DNA of 64,000 nt, taken from the NCBI GenBank assembly GCA_001692895.1, contig KV748181.1, forward strand, positions 2,051,640 to 2,115,639, read 5' to 3'. The notes under the pieces were generated by a model. It saw nothing but the letters and a program-made list of their open reading frames with translations. It searched no databases and had not been told where the DNA came from. Position numbers and translations under genes: made by a program. This DNA comes from Cenococcum geophilum 1.58 (Eukaryota > Ascomycota > Dothideomycetes > Gloniales > Gloniaceae). Shown one piece after another: positions 35,213 through 47,909 of this stretch (the first letter of the stretch is position 1; every line of letters begins with the position of its first letter).

Positions 35213-37247
35213 TTTGAGATAGTCAAGGGTGCTAGTGTATTCGTGACTGTGGTTATGATTGCACCTTCAGATAATCAAAGATAATCTAGCCAATACAGCT
35301 CACGGCGGAGGCGTTGGATAATGTAGACTTGGTTACACTAAGGAAATAAACTGCGCCAAAGTACGGGATTTCAGGCCTAAACCTAGGACAATCTCAAACC
35401 TAGGGCAGTCTTCCTGCTATAAATGCAGTCCTTTTCTACGGGGCGAAGATAAGTACCGACAATGTGGTACATCGTATTTTGAGAGATCCTCTTACGTTCA
35501 ATGCACGTTATACAAAAAGGGCCCAGCGCCGAACGCAAGCCAATGACCAGTTGATTGAATCACCCACAGCCCGCACAGTCGGTTTAATGTAAACTTACAA
35601 GGTATGACAATACTCTTCATTGTGGAGGTGAAAGGGACCCGATGCTGTGGTACCGCGACACCAGGTGCAGCAGACGGCAATGTTCGAGAAGTCTGCTTCA
35701 TACCTTTAGAACATCCGGAGGCCGTTAACACCATTTGGCGGGGTGTCGCTTATGCAGGGATTTTCAGCTGCAGGCGTGGGTTACCGAAACAACGGGCACC
35801 GTTATCGGGATTCGGGACCCGAGTAGTTGAAAACTATGAATCCATCTGCAAAGCTTACAGTCTCAACTTAATTGCACACTGGACTAACTGCAGTCAGCCT
35901 GCTCACAGCGCGAGGATGTCATCAATTTCGCAATTGGTTATCTATAAGCACGTATTCAAAAGGTCTACGAGAATGAAGGGAGAAACAACTTTCATGGATA
36001 AAAAATGGGTATATAGTATACAAATAGCCTCATAATCAAGCCCTCAAAGTTCTATATAAAAAGCTTCACGTTTTGTGGTCGATATTTTGATAAGGAAGGT
36101 CTTGGCAGAGGCGCACGTATTCACCGACGTTGTATGCAAATGGCATCTAGACAGTGACAGTTGTGGAAGAAGCGGCAGTTGGACGAAAGGATTGTGAAAA
36201 GGTTGCTAACTGTAGAATCAAGGTCTCGCAGAGGGTCATTTCGGCTTCAGCGGCTAGCTCTGCTTAAGGACTTGGTAAGTGACGACATTCCCACTGTTCT
36301 CACTGTTCATTTTGCAAGACACATCCCCGCAGCCTGTGCAGAGGGAGGGGTTCGAGACAACGAGCAGAGCGAGGTGGCTGTCACATTTGAATGCGGGCCG
36401 CCTCTCCTGCACGTCGCGACTTTGGCAGACGCGTCGCGGGAAGCAAGTTCAGCACTTGGATACGAGAGCGAAATAACGGTTGGCTCACGATTGCCGTCGC
36501 ACTGCCCTGCGGCAAAGATTTGCCCCGGCATGTCATCAAGCACCGGCCAATAACGGTGCAAGCGATACATGGATTCGTCCGATCTCTAGCAGGCGTTGTG
36601 CAGGGTACGGGCGTTGTGTAGGCGACGATGGCGAAAGAGGGCCTGCGAATGGCTAACTTTGCTCGTCGATGCAGAATTCAAGTTTTGAATAGGTCTAATA
36701 AGCTGGATAGGGCCTAATGGGCCACCCCAGAATCAAGCCACATCCGCTGTCGGTTAGCTCACCCCCTGTTGTCCATGGTGAAACGTGCTGTGTGGAGGTG
36801 GGTGTTCCTTGTTTACACCCAAGCCCCATGCCCACGCCTCATACAAGCAGGAGCTTGGACTGACCAGCTCCTCAATTCTCCGCACCATTCCACCAGCTTC
36901 AAATCCACCCTTTGCCCACGGCTCGACGCTGCTAGTCACTGTTGTTTCTTTGCGACAAGGAACACCAAATATTCCTTCGACTATATAATGAGTCCGCATT
37001 AAATCAATATAGAAACCATTCTAGCTATTTACCCGCCTGCTTGGTTCTGCATTTGGAACCGGTCTCAGGAAGGCCCCACATAGAGTACGCTCTTCTACAT
37101 TATACACCTTCTATTAATCGTTTTGCTACCACCCTAACTCATGTGCACAGCTCACCCAACGCTGTAATGCCTCCTATTTGAGCCACGATCCGCCTCTGCA
37201 GTTCCAACGGCGCGTGAACCTGCAACAATTCTCTCATTATTCTCATT
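35213..37247. other. 2-kb intergenic region, no supported gene
   Basis: It contains the Myb promoter side (two AGATAATC GATA-type sites near 35265-35290) and the upstream region of the next gene. Two plus-strand open frames (35604-36035, 143 codons; 36161-36553, 130 codons) have no recognisable domain, no convincing intron structure and no family resemblance, so they are not called as genes. Confidence 0.4.
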
Positions 37248-40200
37248 ATGGGAAACACGCCGTCTGCACCCTCCTCCAAGGAGCATAATAGGCTCTCAAA
37301 GCCTAGGACAAACACCAATTCGCCCTTCGCATCCCCGAAAGTTGACATGCCTTCACCATCGGCAAATACGAAATATGTAGATGTTGACATTAGCGATCCT
37401 ATAGTACGTTCTCCTACTGGGGACTACAGAACTAGACAAGATGCAAGGCAACAACTCCGTGTGCAATTGGCATCTCCAATTGACGGCGATGTTTCTCAGG
37501 AGTCCAACGAAGATGACAATTTGGGAGAACTCGCTACTCAAGTGCGAAATCGGCTTTCACTGTCCAGGTCGAATTCCCTTGTCCTGCAAATTCCCAGCGG
37601 CCGAACCTCGACCTCTAGGCCTGCTAGTCTGCCAGGCTCGAAAGTGCCTTTGGTGTCCGACACTCGAACAATAGATCTTGAAGCAGCTATCTCTATCTTG
37701 CAGGAACTTAGAAAGAATGCCTCGCCAGAAGATCTTGTTGCGCTGCGTAAGTTTCCCTCCGAATAAAGCTCTCTTTCATATAGTAGTCTAAGTAATGAGT
37801 CGTAGACAAAGCACTGCTTCCGCCAAAAGCACCCGAGCCTACACCGGCACCATCACGTGGATCTGTTCATCGAAAAGAATTGGCTAGTGAATCTTCCCAT
37901 GCGCTCATACGGCGGCGTTCTCTTGCAACACCAGGCCTTGCAACGCGCGGCTCACCGACTGATGCGTTAAGAAAGCCATGCGGGCAACAGGAGCCATCCC
38001 TAAAGGATCTCAAAGAGCACGAATGGAAGCTTGAGATGATGGGTACATCTCCATTGACTCGCCTAGCGAGTCTAGACCTGGCGGGTGATGGTAGAAATTC
38101 CCCCACACCACGAGCCCAAACCCCTGGAGATATGGCGTACTCCCACCTCGGGTCGCTTCAACTTGGTTCCCTTGTCGTTACGAATGGAGCAGCATCACCC
38201 GCTCCAAGCGTAATGTCCAAGAAAGTGAACCATCGAAAATCTACCCCAGATCTCTCACAAGAAGAGGACTATTTTACTGCTTCTGAAGGCTGTGGGAGCC
38301 CTACAGCTCTAAAGCAAGAGCGAGCGACCCGATCTCATTTTCACAGTCAGTCAGCTGTACTTCCTGCGCCTTCCTCCTTAAGTAGAGAATGCCGTAGGCC
38401 GGATAGAGAAAAGAAGTCGAAACAAACTCAGCGAAGTGGAAGTCCACTTAAAAGAGAAACTCTCGCAGAGGATGGGGATGCACATACCAGCGACAGACGG
38501 TCTATCAAATCTCGTGGGCATGCAAAAACCATAAGCGCGCCTTCAGTTGCTCAGGATTACATGGCTGAAATTGCGTCTAGTCCATTTGCAGATCGAGAAG
38601 AACCCTCGGAAGGTTGTAATGCAGGTGCAGGCAGTTCAGGGATCAATAGGATGCTAGATGTGGGAATCGGGGAACCCTACTCTGAATATTCGATGGGTTT
38701 CAGAGAAGAGGCATTCCGCATCTTGGACGGCACTATCTTTGGAAGAGACTCGACCACCGATCACGAGTCCCATCCAGCTCGGCCACGGACATCAGAAGCT
38801 CTTGAAAGTGACTTTAAAAATGGACGACCGTCTCATAGCAAAGCCGATTCCGGTTACTCTTCAGGAGCAAGCCTTCGAGCCTTACAGCGCGAAGGCAAAG
38901 CTATAGAAGAGGGTACCGTTCCTTCACTTCCTAAGAAAACTTCTGTTTTGGCTGACTTGCAAAAGAGTGGGAATGGTCTCAGTGCCGACGAAACGAGAAG
39001 CCTTTACACATTTGAGCAAATGCTATCGCTTTCTGTTTCCCAGAAACCATTGCCACCGCCTCCGGATAACGAAGACGTAAAGTCAGAAACGCCACGATTA
39101 TCATTGCTGCAGACCAAATCCTGGAAAAGAACCCCGAGTACCCGCACATCAAATCTCTCAGCTCCAAATTCGCCCATATCAGTTTCGTCGTCCCATAGCA
39201 CTGATAGTAAAAAGTCCTCTATGCATAAAAGGTTGCAGAAACGGCGGCCATCCTCGCAACAACTTCCAGCTGTACAGACCTGTCAACCGATTCGTGATGG
39301 AAGTATCCCGAATATCCCAGATAATATCAGAGTACACTTTACAAGACGTCTCTCTGAAACGCCTGGCATGGATCACCTGACTCGAACGTACGCGTCGACT
39401 GCGCATACAGAGTCTACCGAAAGCCTTACTGAGCCCAAGACTGACATTATTCCGATCCGGTTTCCATCGCCAGCGACTTCAGGAGTCTCTCAGAGGTGGC
39501 ACTTTCGATCGCAAAGTGCACGTCCACCAACGCCACCACCACATCACCGCAGGCCAAGCCTCTTTTATTTCCGGTCTGAAAAGCTGGTCGAAAGTGAAAC
39601 CGCTGATCACAACAGCAATGAATCCGTGTGTATTGCGGACTTCGGCACGGTTACACAGTCGCTTGGTAGGTCGCCTTATGATGTAGCGATTTCAGCCCTG
39701 CACACCATGCCCGTCACATCCCCAACATACCCCCATCAATTTAGCACTGCTTTGCCACGCGCGAAGTCTATGGTCAACATGGATTCGGCGACTGCCTCTG
39801 AATTCGCCAGGATGCGCAGTCGTGAGCGTGCTGCGCCGTCTAGACTAATCGTACAACGGCCGAGAAGCTATCATGAGTACAACCTCGAAGCAGGAGAAGC
39901 TACGGCAGCAAGAGTACCTCACCCTCGTAGCGTGTACTCGGACGTGCCACCGGTGCCCTCAATAACATCATGTAGACTGTCTCTGGCGCGGGCTTCATCT
40001 TCCCAAGCCACAACGGATCTTGGTATCTCTCAACCGCCAGCTAAAGGTAGTGATTGTCCAAAAATTGCCTCTAGGGAGACATCTGTGTCTGCACTTATCG
40101 AAAAGTTCAATGAACAGCCAATTCAGCAATCCCGGGAAGTGCAACCGGATTGGGAGGCACACTCCCGCCTCTGGCGCCAACGCCGTAAGTTAATCGGTGA

Positions 40201-40561
40201 GAGACTTCGTTGCCAAACCGCTCTTACAGCCGACGTTCAGCCAAAGATCTCAAGTCAGTCGTCACAATCTTCCATCGCCTCATCACGGCACACCTTATCG
40301 CGCGGCACCATCCCTCCCCACGCAAAACCTACCGAGTTAGTCAAGTCTTCAACTCCCACAGATGTCGCCACAGCGGAATACAGCATCTTCGATCGCTACA
40401 GTGGAGGCCTCGACTATGAGTACGAGCATGGCTTTGGAGTTGGAGGGAGTACAGGCACGCGTCATCTCCGCAGCGCTGCAAGCAGGAAGAGCATGCATTT
40501 CAGCAACCAATTTGGCGTTGATTTGTCAGATGTTCCCGTTTTACTCCAGAGGGCGAGCTAA
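37248..40561 (+). CDS. Uncharacterised 1084-aa disordered protein with N-myristoylation-type start
   Basis: Exons 37248-37746 and 37806-40561; intron GTAAGT...GTAG of 59 nt with CTAAG upstream of the acceptor. The join gives EDLVALHKALLPP, a natural-looking conserved segment. The start MGNTPSAPSS fits the MGxxxS myristoylation pattern, suggesting membrane anchoring. A short predicted helical stretch (LEAAISILQELRKNASPEDLVALHKALL, about residues 143-172) is the only ordered-looking part. The rest is rich in Ser, Pro, Arg and charged residues with many possible phosphorylation sites. I do not recognise a domain or a characterised homologue. It is probably a conserved fungal regulatory or scaffold protein. 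Codon usage and GC are like its neighbours. Confidence 0.8.
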
Positions 40562-42171
40562 TACCCTAACTTCACGACTGCATCAGTATTTTATTTCCTT
40601 CCTCTTCTATGGCATCTACATTGGGTGGGAAAATTGTTCTTTAAATGGGGGGTTTCATACCTTACACGAAGTTAACAATTTAAAGGCAGCACGTGAAGTA
40701 TTTATCGGGACGGTTTTGGGTTGGGCATTTGGTTTTTTTTTTTGCATACATGATACCAAAATCCATTTTTGGACCCGCTGGTGGCTTAGAATAGTCAAAA
40801 GAAAACAAGGGCTGTGTTTAGTATCTTCAGCTGGTGGCAACGGATGCCTCGAAAATCCGATGTACGAGCAATGGGGATTATAGGGCCTGGATAAGAAGGC
40901 TTCATACAGGATGTGTTTTCTCAAACCGGTCAAGCGTGCCTTGTCCCTTCTAGAAGCACATATATTTCCCGAGTCTTATTAGGCAGTGTTTGGTGGGATG
41001 GGGTTCAGCTGAGGTTTACGAGTAGTTATGTGCCGGTCTTCCCGCGCTGCAGAGCCATGCCATTTTACTTTGCTAAGGACTGCTAAGCCTTCGCGGGCTG
41101 TGACGGCTACGTCATTATCGACGCGGTATGACATCCACTTGAGCGCAAAAATGGCGGATTGTAGTAAATTGTCGAAATCCCTCGGGAAATACGGGATTCG
41201 CAACGTTTTGTAAGGGTTTGTCCTGCAGGCGGTGAGGAGCGACGCGCGCCACCCATCCTCTCAGGGGTAAGTGTCAGTGAATTCAGTCGATGTGCGGTCC
41301 ACCCTCGATTCACCAGGGGGCCATGAGCGATTTAAGGGCCAAGCACCTGTCAAGATGGGACGGATGTTGATACGTGCGACTCGGAACAGAATTGGAGGAG
41401 GTACACAGGGCCTCCAAACAAGCTGAAGGAAACTTTGCGCACTTTTCTGCTGCTTCTATTTCAACCGCCCTCATTCATCTCTTTCTTCCCTCTCTCATTC
41501 CCTCTCTCGTCCCCCTCTATTTTAAGCCGTATCACGCATAGAAGAGTAGAGGATCGCGGGACCCGAAGAGTAGAATAACAGGAGAGGTCGCCTGTGTTTG
41601 TGATTTGGTACGTAAAATGGCAGACTTTCTTCCGTTCTTACCCTAGCTCCGCACTTTCGCCAGAGTCAAAATTGCTACCATGTTACATCACCCCTCCAAC
41701 TTTCCACAGCTGCCACTGAAAATTCATCATCTTTTTCTTTCACCTCTAGTCTCTCAAGCACCACCTAATCACCTGCATCCCATTAGTTTCAGTGGGAGGA
41801 CTGCCTTTGGTCTTTGCAAAGGCACCCTGTTCAGCACGGCCCAGACGGCCCAAGTCCACCTTGACCTCCAAGTTGTCTCTACTCGACCACATCCAGACAT
41901 TCTCAACAACTTGCCTCCCCCGCCTGTTGCCTACCCCGGCCAATTTTGAGCGCTTGATATTTTGCCAAAACCAAATCCAACCCCTCGTCTCATCACAACC
42001 CCAGCTGCCGCATAGGACGCTCTCTGTGGTTCTTCCTCTTCTAGAGGAAGAGTCGAGGAGGCCTCGCCCACAACTCAGTCTCGGCTTCGTGCCCTTCCGA
42101 CCTCCCTAACACGACTTTCGGGTAGTTGAAAAATCTATACTTGTACCCCCCAGGAGCTTGTTTTCCTGGGA
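40562..42171. other. 1.6-kb intergenic region with a long pyrimidine-rich leader before ODC
   Basis: A strong CT tract lies at about 41460-41525 (repeated CTCTCTTTC-type runs), typical of fungal core promoters and transcription starts. If transcription begins there, the ornithine decarboxylase leader would exceed 600 nt and contain upstream ATGs, for example an 89-codon frame at 41680-41949. Long, uORF-containing leaders are known for polyamine genes, but translation of this one is unproven. Confidence 0.4.
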
Positions 42172-43616
42172 ATGGCACCTGCTCTCATAACTACTGAGGA
42201 ATATACACCATTGCCTTTCAAAACCTTAGCGTCGGCGGATAGCAATTTTGTCTTCCCAGACAACCATAGCTTTCATAACGCAAAACAATTGATTGGTGGC
42301 GCTCTGAGGAATCGTGTTGAAAGTATTGATCAGGATACCTGTGGCGTAGGAGAAGAAGATGCCTTCTTCGTAGCCGATTTGGGCGAGGTCTACCGCCAAC
42401 ACATCCGTTGGAAGAAAAACTTGGGGAGAGTCAAGCCTCACTATGGTAAGTGGTGGTGATGAGCGTAAGCTCTGAGGTGGGCTACTGCTTACATTGTCAT
42501 AGCCGTCAAATGCAACCCTGACCCTCAAGTCCTTCGCCTCTTGGCCGAACTTGGGACTGGGTTCGACTGTGCATCCAAGACTGAAATCGAGCAAGTTCTC
42601 AAGATGGGCATTGACCCTTCCCGCATCATCTATGCTCAGCCATGCAAGACCAAGTCATATGTCCGATATGCTGCCCAACATGGCGTGAAGCAGATGACTT
42701 TCGACAATGCGGATGAATTATATAAGACGAAGCAGTTATTTCCAGATGCAGAACTATTCCTTCGGATCCTCACGGATGATTCTGCTAGCTTATGTCGGCT
42801 GAGTCAGAAATTTGGCGCCTCCTTGGACTCCACAAACGAACTGCTTGAGCTAGCCAAGAAACTGGAGCTTAACGTGGTAGGAGTCGCATTCCACGTGGGA
42901 TCTGGTGCGTCCGATCCAAAAGCATTCCTCAAGGCCGTTCAGGACGCAAGGTTTGTATTCGACCAAGCTGCGATGATTGGATTCAATATGCACACTCTTG
43001 ATGTCGGAGGGGGCTTTTGCGGAGATACGTTTGAGGAAATGGCTGCGGTGCTCTCTGGTGCCCTAGACGTATACATTCCATCATACATACGCATCATCGG
43101 AGAACCTGGTCGGTACTACGTCTCTACAGCGTTCACAATCGCATGCCACGTGATTGCTCGCCGTACCGTTGCCGATGCGACATTGGGTACAACGTCTTAC
43201 ATGCTGTATCTCAATGATGGCGTCTACGGTAATTTTTCAAGCATTATCTTCGACCATCAACATCCAGTCCCTGAGGTCCTTAAATGTGGCGATCGCTTCT
43301 TGTATGACGCAAAGCGCTCTGGATACGACACTCCAACTATAACGGAGTACTCCATCTGGGGTCCGACTTGCGACGGGATTGACTGCATTTCTGCCACTTG
43401 CACATTCGCTGAAACAGTCGATGTTGGCGATTGGCTTTACTTCGAGGACATGGGAGGTAAGTCTACACTTTGAAGCTATTAGAAAAACAACAGAGCTAAT
43501 GTATACTTATAGCATACACGAAATGCTCAGCAACCCGCTTCAATGGATTCACGGACAGCCATGATGTTGTCTATGTCTCCAGCGAACCTGGTGCTAGTGC
43601 TTTGTTGGGTCTCTAA
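42172..43616 (+). CDS. spe1: Ornithine decarboxylase
   Basis: PLP-dependent enzyme that makes putrescine from ornithine, the first step of polyamine synthesis, in the cytosol; a homodimer in the family. Exons 42172-42445, 42503-43456 and 43513-43616 give 443 residues, the usual length. Visible motifs: the PLP lysine K94 in PHYAVKCN (formed across intron 1), FHVGSGASD, DVGGGFCGD, GEPGRYYV, and the active-site cysteine C381 in WGPTCDGIDC. The start ATG is the first in frame. Both introns have GTAAGT donors and TAG acceptors. Regulation by antizyme and by the long leader is possible from family knowledge but not shown here. Confidence 0.95.
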
Positions 43617-44068
43617 TAAGAGGACATAAATATAGTTAGACTTTGGGAGGCTTGCTCTACTAGAACTGGTACTGGGGTGGTTTTTGAGTTGTTAGATATA
43701 GACATACCTGATCCTTCATAAAAGTTACATGCCGATAGAATAATGCCAGATGCACTCATTTATCTTCAACTCATCATTCTCTGTGAGAATATTGGCTATG
43801 GCGCGTGTTATTGATCAAATGAAAGACCGAACTAGCCGAGTCGACTTTTACCCAAAAACGTTAATCATTGCCACATCTAGAGAGAGGTTGTGTTTAAGCA
43901 GGAGTCAAGAATTCCTTTAGCCTTAGGGCAACAATTACCTTTGTGAAGTGTGTCCAATTAATTCGTGACTGCGTGACGCGCCACTCGCGTCGCCTCTTTT
44001 CCATATTTACGCGTGAACCCCATTTCGACTTCAACGACGGAATATCGTCCCCACATCGAACACTCGCA
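43617..44068. other. ODC terminator / MSH3 promoter spacer
   Basis: About 450 bp between two plus-strand genes. An in-frame ATG at 43943 could extend MSH3 by 42 residues, but the extension is not MSH3-like. No other feature seen. It contains ACGCGCCA/ACGCGT-like sequences (about 43974-44012) resembling MluI cell-cycle boxes, common upstream of replication and repair genes. Confidence 0.35.
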
Positions 44069-47000
44069 ATGGCACCAGCTAGAAGCCCACCCCAACCGAG
44101 CTCCTCTCAGAGCAAGAAACAGCAATCAATCTCAAGTTTTTTTACTCCTAAGCCCTCTTCAACGCTGAAACTTACCCCTACTCCGAAACCCCCAGTTTCC
44201 TTGAAAAATCCCACACCTACCAATGGTCCAAAGGACAGTGAATCCGCCCCCAGCTCCGATGAAGAGATCGCATTGCCTCAGAGACGCGCCCCACCAAGGA
44301 AACGAATACTAGATGAAGCCGGGGGAAACGTAAGCAACGAGCTGCCAGACCCTAAGAAGTCCAAGAAGAGTGCCATCAAAGACAATACAGAGCTTCAAGA
44401 TGCTAGGAACGATGAGGCAATGTCCGTTGATAAGTCGGCCGAAGATGGCGGCAATATTTCCCCTACGCCTCCACCTTCCCACTACAGCCCCCTCAGGCAA
44501 GCCTCCATGGCTGCGATGAACGCCGTAAAGCACCCCAAAGTTTCTGATAGGACGGCGAGATACCTCTTCTCCAGTTCACCTATTAGAGATGAGAATCAGG
44601 ACGAACCGGATTTTGAGGAGGCGCGAAGACGGAAGGAGAGGCTGCATCAACGCTTTGTCAAGAAATTGGGTAGACCGGATAGTATAGCGGAGATCAAGAG
44701 GAGAAATAACTTCATCTCAGAGGAGACGGCTGGAGGCGAGAATGGGGCCGAAGGTGATAAGGCTGAAGAGGATGAGCCAGCGTCCAAGCCGACGGCTAAG
44801 GGCAAGAAGGGTGCGGCTGCGAAGAAGGGTGGGAGCAAGCTAACACCGATGGATAAGCAGTATTTGGAGATTAAGCGGAAGCACCTGGATGCTCTGATCA
44901 TTATGGAAGTGGGATATAAGTTTAAGCTACTTGGCGAAGATGCAAGAATCGCGTCCAAAGAGCTGGGTATTGTGTGCATACCTGGGAAGTTTAGGTATGA
45001 TGAACGTAAGTTAGATAATGTGAAAATGTTTTGTAACCGGAACATACCTTTTGGGGTTTGCTGACATTATACTAGACCCCTCAGAAGCACATCTTGACCG
45101 ATTTGCATCTGCAAGTTTCCCAGTCCATCGACTACAAGTCCATGTCAAGAGACTCGTCAAAGCCAATCATAAAGTGGGCGTAGTTCGCCAAATTGAAACT
45201 GCAGCACTGAAGGCGGCTGGTGATAACCGCAGCGGCCCTTTCGTGCGGAAACTCACCAATCTCTATACCAAGGCCACCTACGTGGATGATGTTGAAGGAT
45301 TAGAAGGCCCGGCTGCCAAACCCAGTGTAGGGGCACCAGCTACTGGATACCTGCTTTGTCTTACAGAATCCAATGCAAAAGGCCTGGGTGCAGATGAGAA
45401 AGTGCATGTTGGCCTTGTAGCCGTTCAGCCTGCTACTGGAGATATCATCTATGACGACTTCGAAGATGGTTTCATGAGAAGCGAAGTCGAAACGAGACTG
45501 CTCCACATTGCTCCATGCGAGTTCTTAATAGTTGGAGATCTATCAAAGGCTACTGACAAGCTCGTGCAACATCTTTCTGGGAGTAAGACAAATGTCTTCG
45601 GCGACAAAGCTCGAGTCGAACGGGTTGAGAAACCGAAGACAATGGCTGCTCAATCCTACAGTCACATCTCTAACTTTTACGCTGACAAGATGAAAACTAA
45701 CGCCGGCAACTCAGATAGCCAAGGCGCTCTCTTAGATAAGGTCCATCAACTCTCTCAAAATGTCACGATTTGTCTTTCAGCTATGATCACTCACATGAGC
45801 GAGTATGGTCTTGAGCATGTCTTCGACCTTACCAAATGTTTCCAACCCTTCAGCGCTCGCTCACACATGCTGCTCAATGGGAACACCCTGTCCAGCTTAG
45901 AGATATATCAGAATCAAACAGATCATACGGAAAAGGGCAGCCTGTTCTGGACTATGAACCGTACGAAAACCCGGTTCGGTCAGCGGCTATTTAGGAAATG
46001 GGTCGGTCGGCCGCTGCTTGATAAAGCCAAGTTGGAAGAACGGATTGCGGCGGTGGAAGAGCTCAAAGAGGGGGAGAACACCTCTGGCGTCGACAAGATT
46101 CAGCGTCTCCTTGCCCAAATCAAGATTGATTTAGAGAAGGTTCTGATTCGGATATATTACAAGAAATGTACCCGTCCAGAGTTGCTCGGCGCGCTTCAGA
46201 CGCTGCAGCGTATAGCCAGCGAGTATGCGCATGTTACGTCCCCTGAGAACGCCGGGTTTTCTTCAAATTTGATCAATGAAGCAATAGCCTGTCTGCCAAC
46301 GATCTCAGAAGACGTGGTTGAGCATTTAGAGAAAGTCAACACACAAGCCGCAAAAGATGACGACAAATTCTCCTTCTTCCGCGAGGAGTACGAAACCGAA
46401 GCTATTACAGAACATAAGCTCGGCATCGCAGCCGTCGAGCATGATCTTAACGAGCATCTCGCAGTCGCGGCTTCAAAGCTAAAGAAAAAGACTGTCACAT
46501 ACGTCACATCATCTGGGATCGACTACCTAATCGAAGTCAAGAACTCTGATATTAAGAATGTACCAGCGAGCTGGGCGAAAATTAGCGGCACGAAGCAACT
46601 CTCACGCTTCCATACTCCGGAAGTAGTGAAGCTGGTCCGCGAGCGCGACCAGCATAAAGAAGCACTAGCCGCGGCGTGCGACTCGGCCTTCACCAAACTT
46701 CTCGCAAATATAGCCGCCCAGTACCAGATCTTCAGAGACGCCGTCCATGCTCTAGCTACTCTTGACTGCTTACTTTCCCTAGCGGCGCTCGCTGCCCAAC
46801 CTGGCTATGTCAAACCTACTTTCACCTCGGACATCGAGCTCAACATCGTCGGAGGCCGACATCCAATGGTGGAGCAATTGCTTCTGGATGCCTACGTTCC
46901 GAACGATCTAGTTCTCTCCAACCCCGGGACGCGCGCGCTCCTCATCACGGGGCCGAACATGGGCGGCAAGAGCAGCTACGTGCGCTCGGGCGCGCTCATC

Positions 47001-47700
47001 GCCATCATGGGCCAAGTGGGCTCGTACGTGCCGGCGGCATCGGCGCAGCTGACGCTGCTCGACGCCGTCTTCACGCGCATGGGCGCCTTCGACAACATGC
47101 TGAAGGGCGAGAGCACCTTCATGGTCGAGCTGTCCGAAACCGCCGACATCCTCAAGTCGGCGTCGCCGCGCAGCCTCGTCATCCTCGACGAGCTGGGCCG
47201 CGGCACCAGCACCCATGACGGCGTCGCCATCGCCGAGGCCGTGCTGCGATACGTGGCTGAGGATATCCAGGCTCTGACTTTGTTCATCACGCATTATCAG
47301 AACTTGAGCAGGACGGAGAATATGTTTCGGGGCGAGCTGAAGAACGTGCATGTCAAGTTTGAGGAGCAGGGAGAGGGCGGGAAGGAAATTGTGTTTCTGT
47401 ATGAGGTTGGGGAGGGCGTCGCGCATCGGAGTTATGGGCTCAATGTGGCGAGGCTGGCGAAGGTGCCGGAGAGCGTGCTGGGTGTTGCTGAGGTCAAGAG
47501 TCGGGAGCTGGAGGGTAGGATGGCCGGGGTGAGAATGGGTAATCTGTAAGTTTCCCTCCTCAGATTAAGATCGATGAGACAAGACTCTACGCACTCTTTG
47601 CTGACTTGTATGCCGTTCTAGGTCAAGTATGATGAAGAAGTTAGTGGAGGGAGAAGATCAGGAATTAGATACGCTTGTTAGTGGGATTGAGCAGTTGTAG
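44069..47700 (+). CDS. MSH3: DNA mismatch repair protein MSH3
   Basis: MutS homologue that pairs with MSH2 (MutS-beta) to recognise insertion/deletion loops, in the nucleus. Exons 44069-45005, 45076-47545 and 47622-47700 give 1161 residues, normal for filamentous fungi. The N-terminus has a PCNA-binding PIP box, QQSISSFF (18-25), in a disordered, charged region. MutS domain I starts near residue 270 ([20 protein letters not shown]). The core contains lever/clamp segments. The ATPase has Walker [11 protein letters not shown] (about 937-946) and Walker [13 protein letters not shown] (about 1013-1024). The start at 44069 (MAPARSPPQ) puts the PIP box near the N-terminus as in other MSH3 proteins. 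The Walker A-B stretch (46900-47260) is much richer in GC and C/G-ending codons than the rest of the gene. Confidence 0.95.
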
Positions 47701-47909
47701 AAGAGAAAATCTCTGGGTACGGTCGCTCTGGAACTGGGTTCTTTGCAAAACTACTCATCTCGGCATCGAAATGAATCTGTATAAATACAAGATGGCTACA
47801 GATATGGCTACAGTCCTAGTACCGCTGGGAAGGACACTCATCTATGAACAGAGACACCGCAGAATAATACAAGCCTCGTAAGGCAATTTCAGAACGTTGA
47901 ACTCCAAGA

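Noticed and set aside
35604-36553. Two open frames of 130-143 codons
   Set aside because: No recognisable domain, splice structure or start context; composition does not set them apart from intergenic DNA.
46908-47426. Antisense open frames in MSH3
   Set aside because: They come from the high-GC codon patch; no domain is visible and MSH3 accounts for the sequence.
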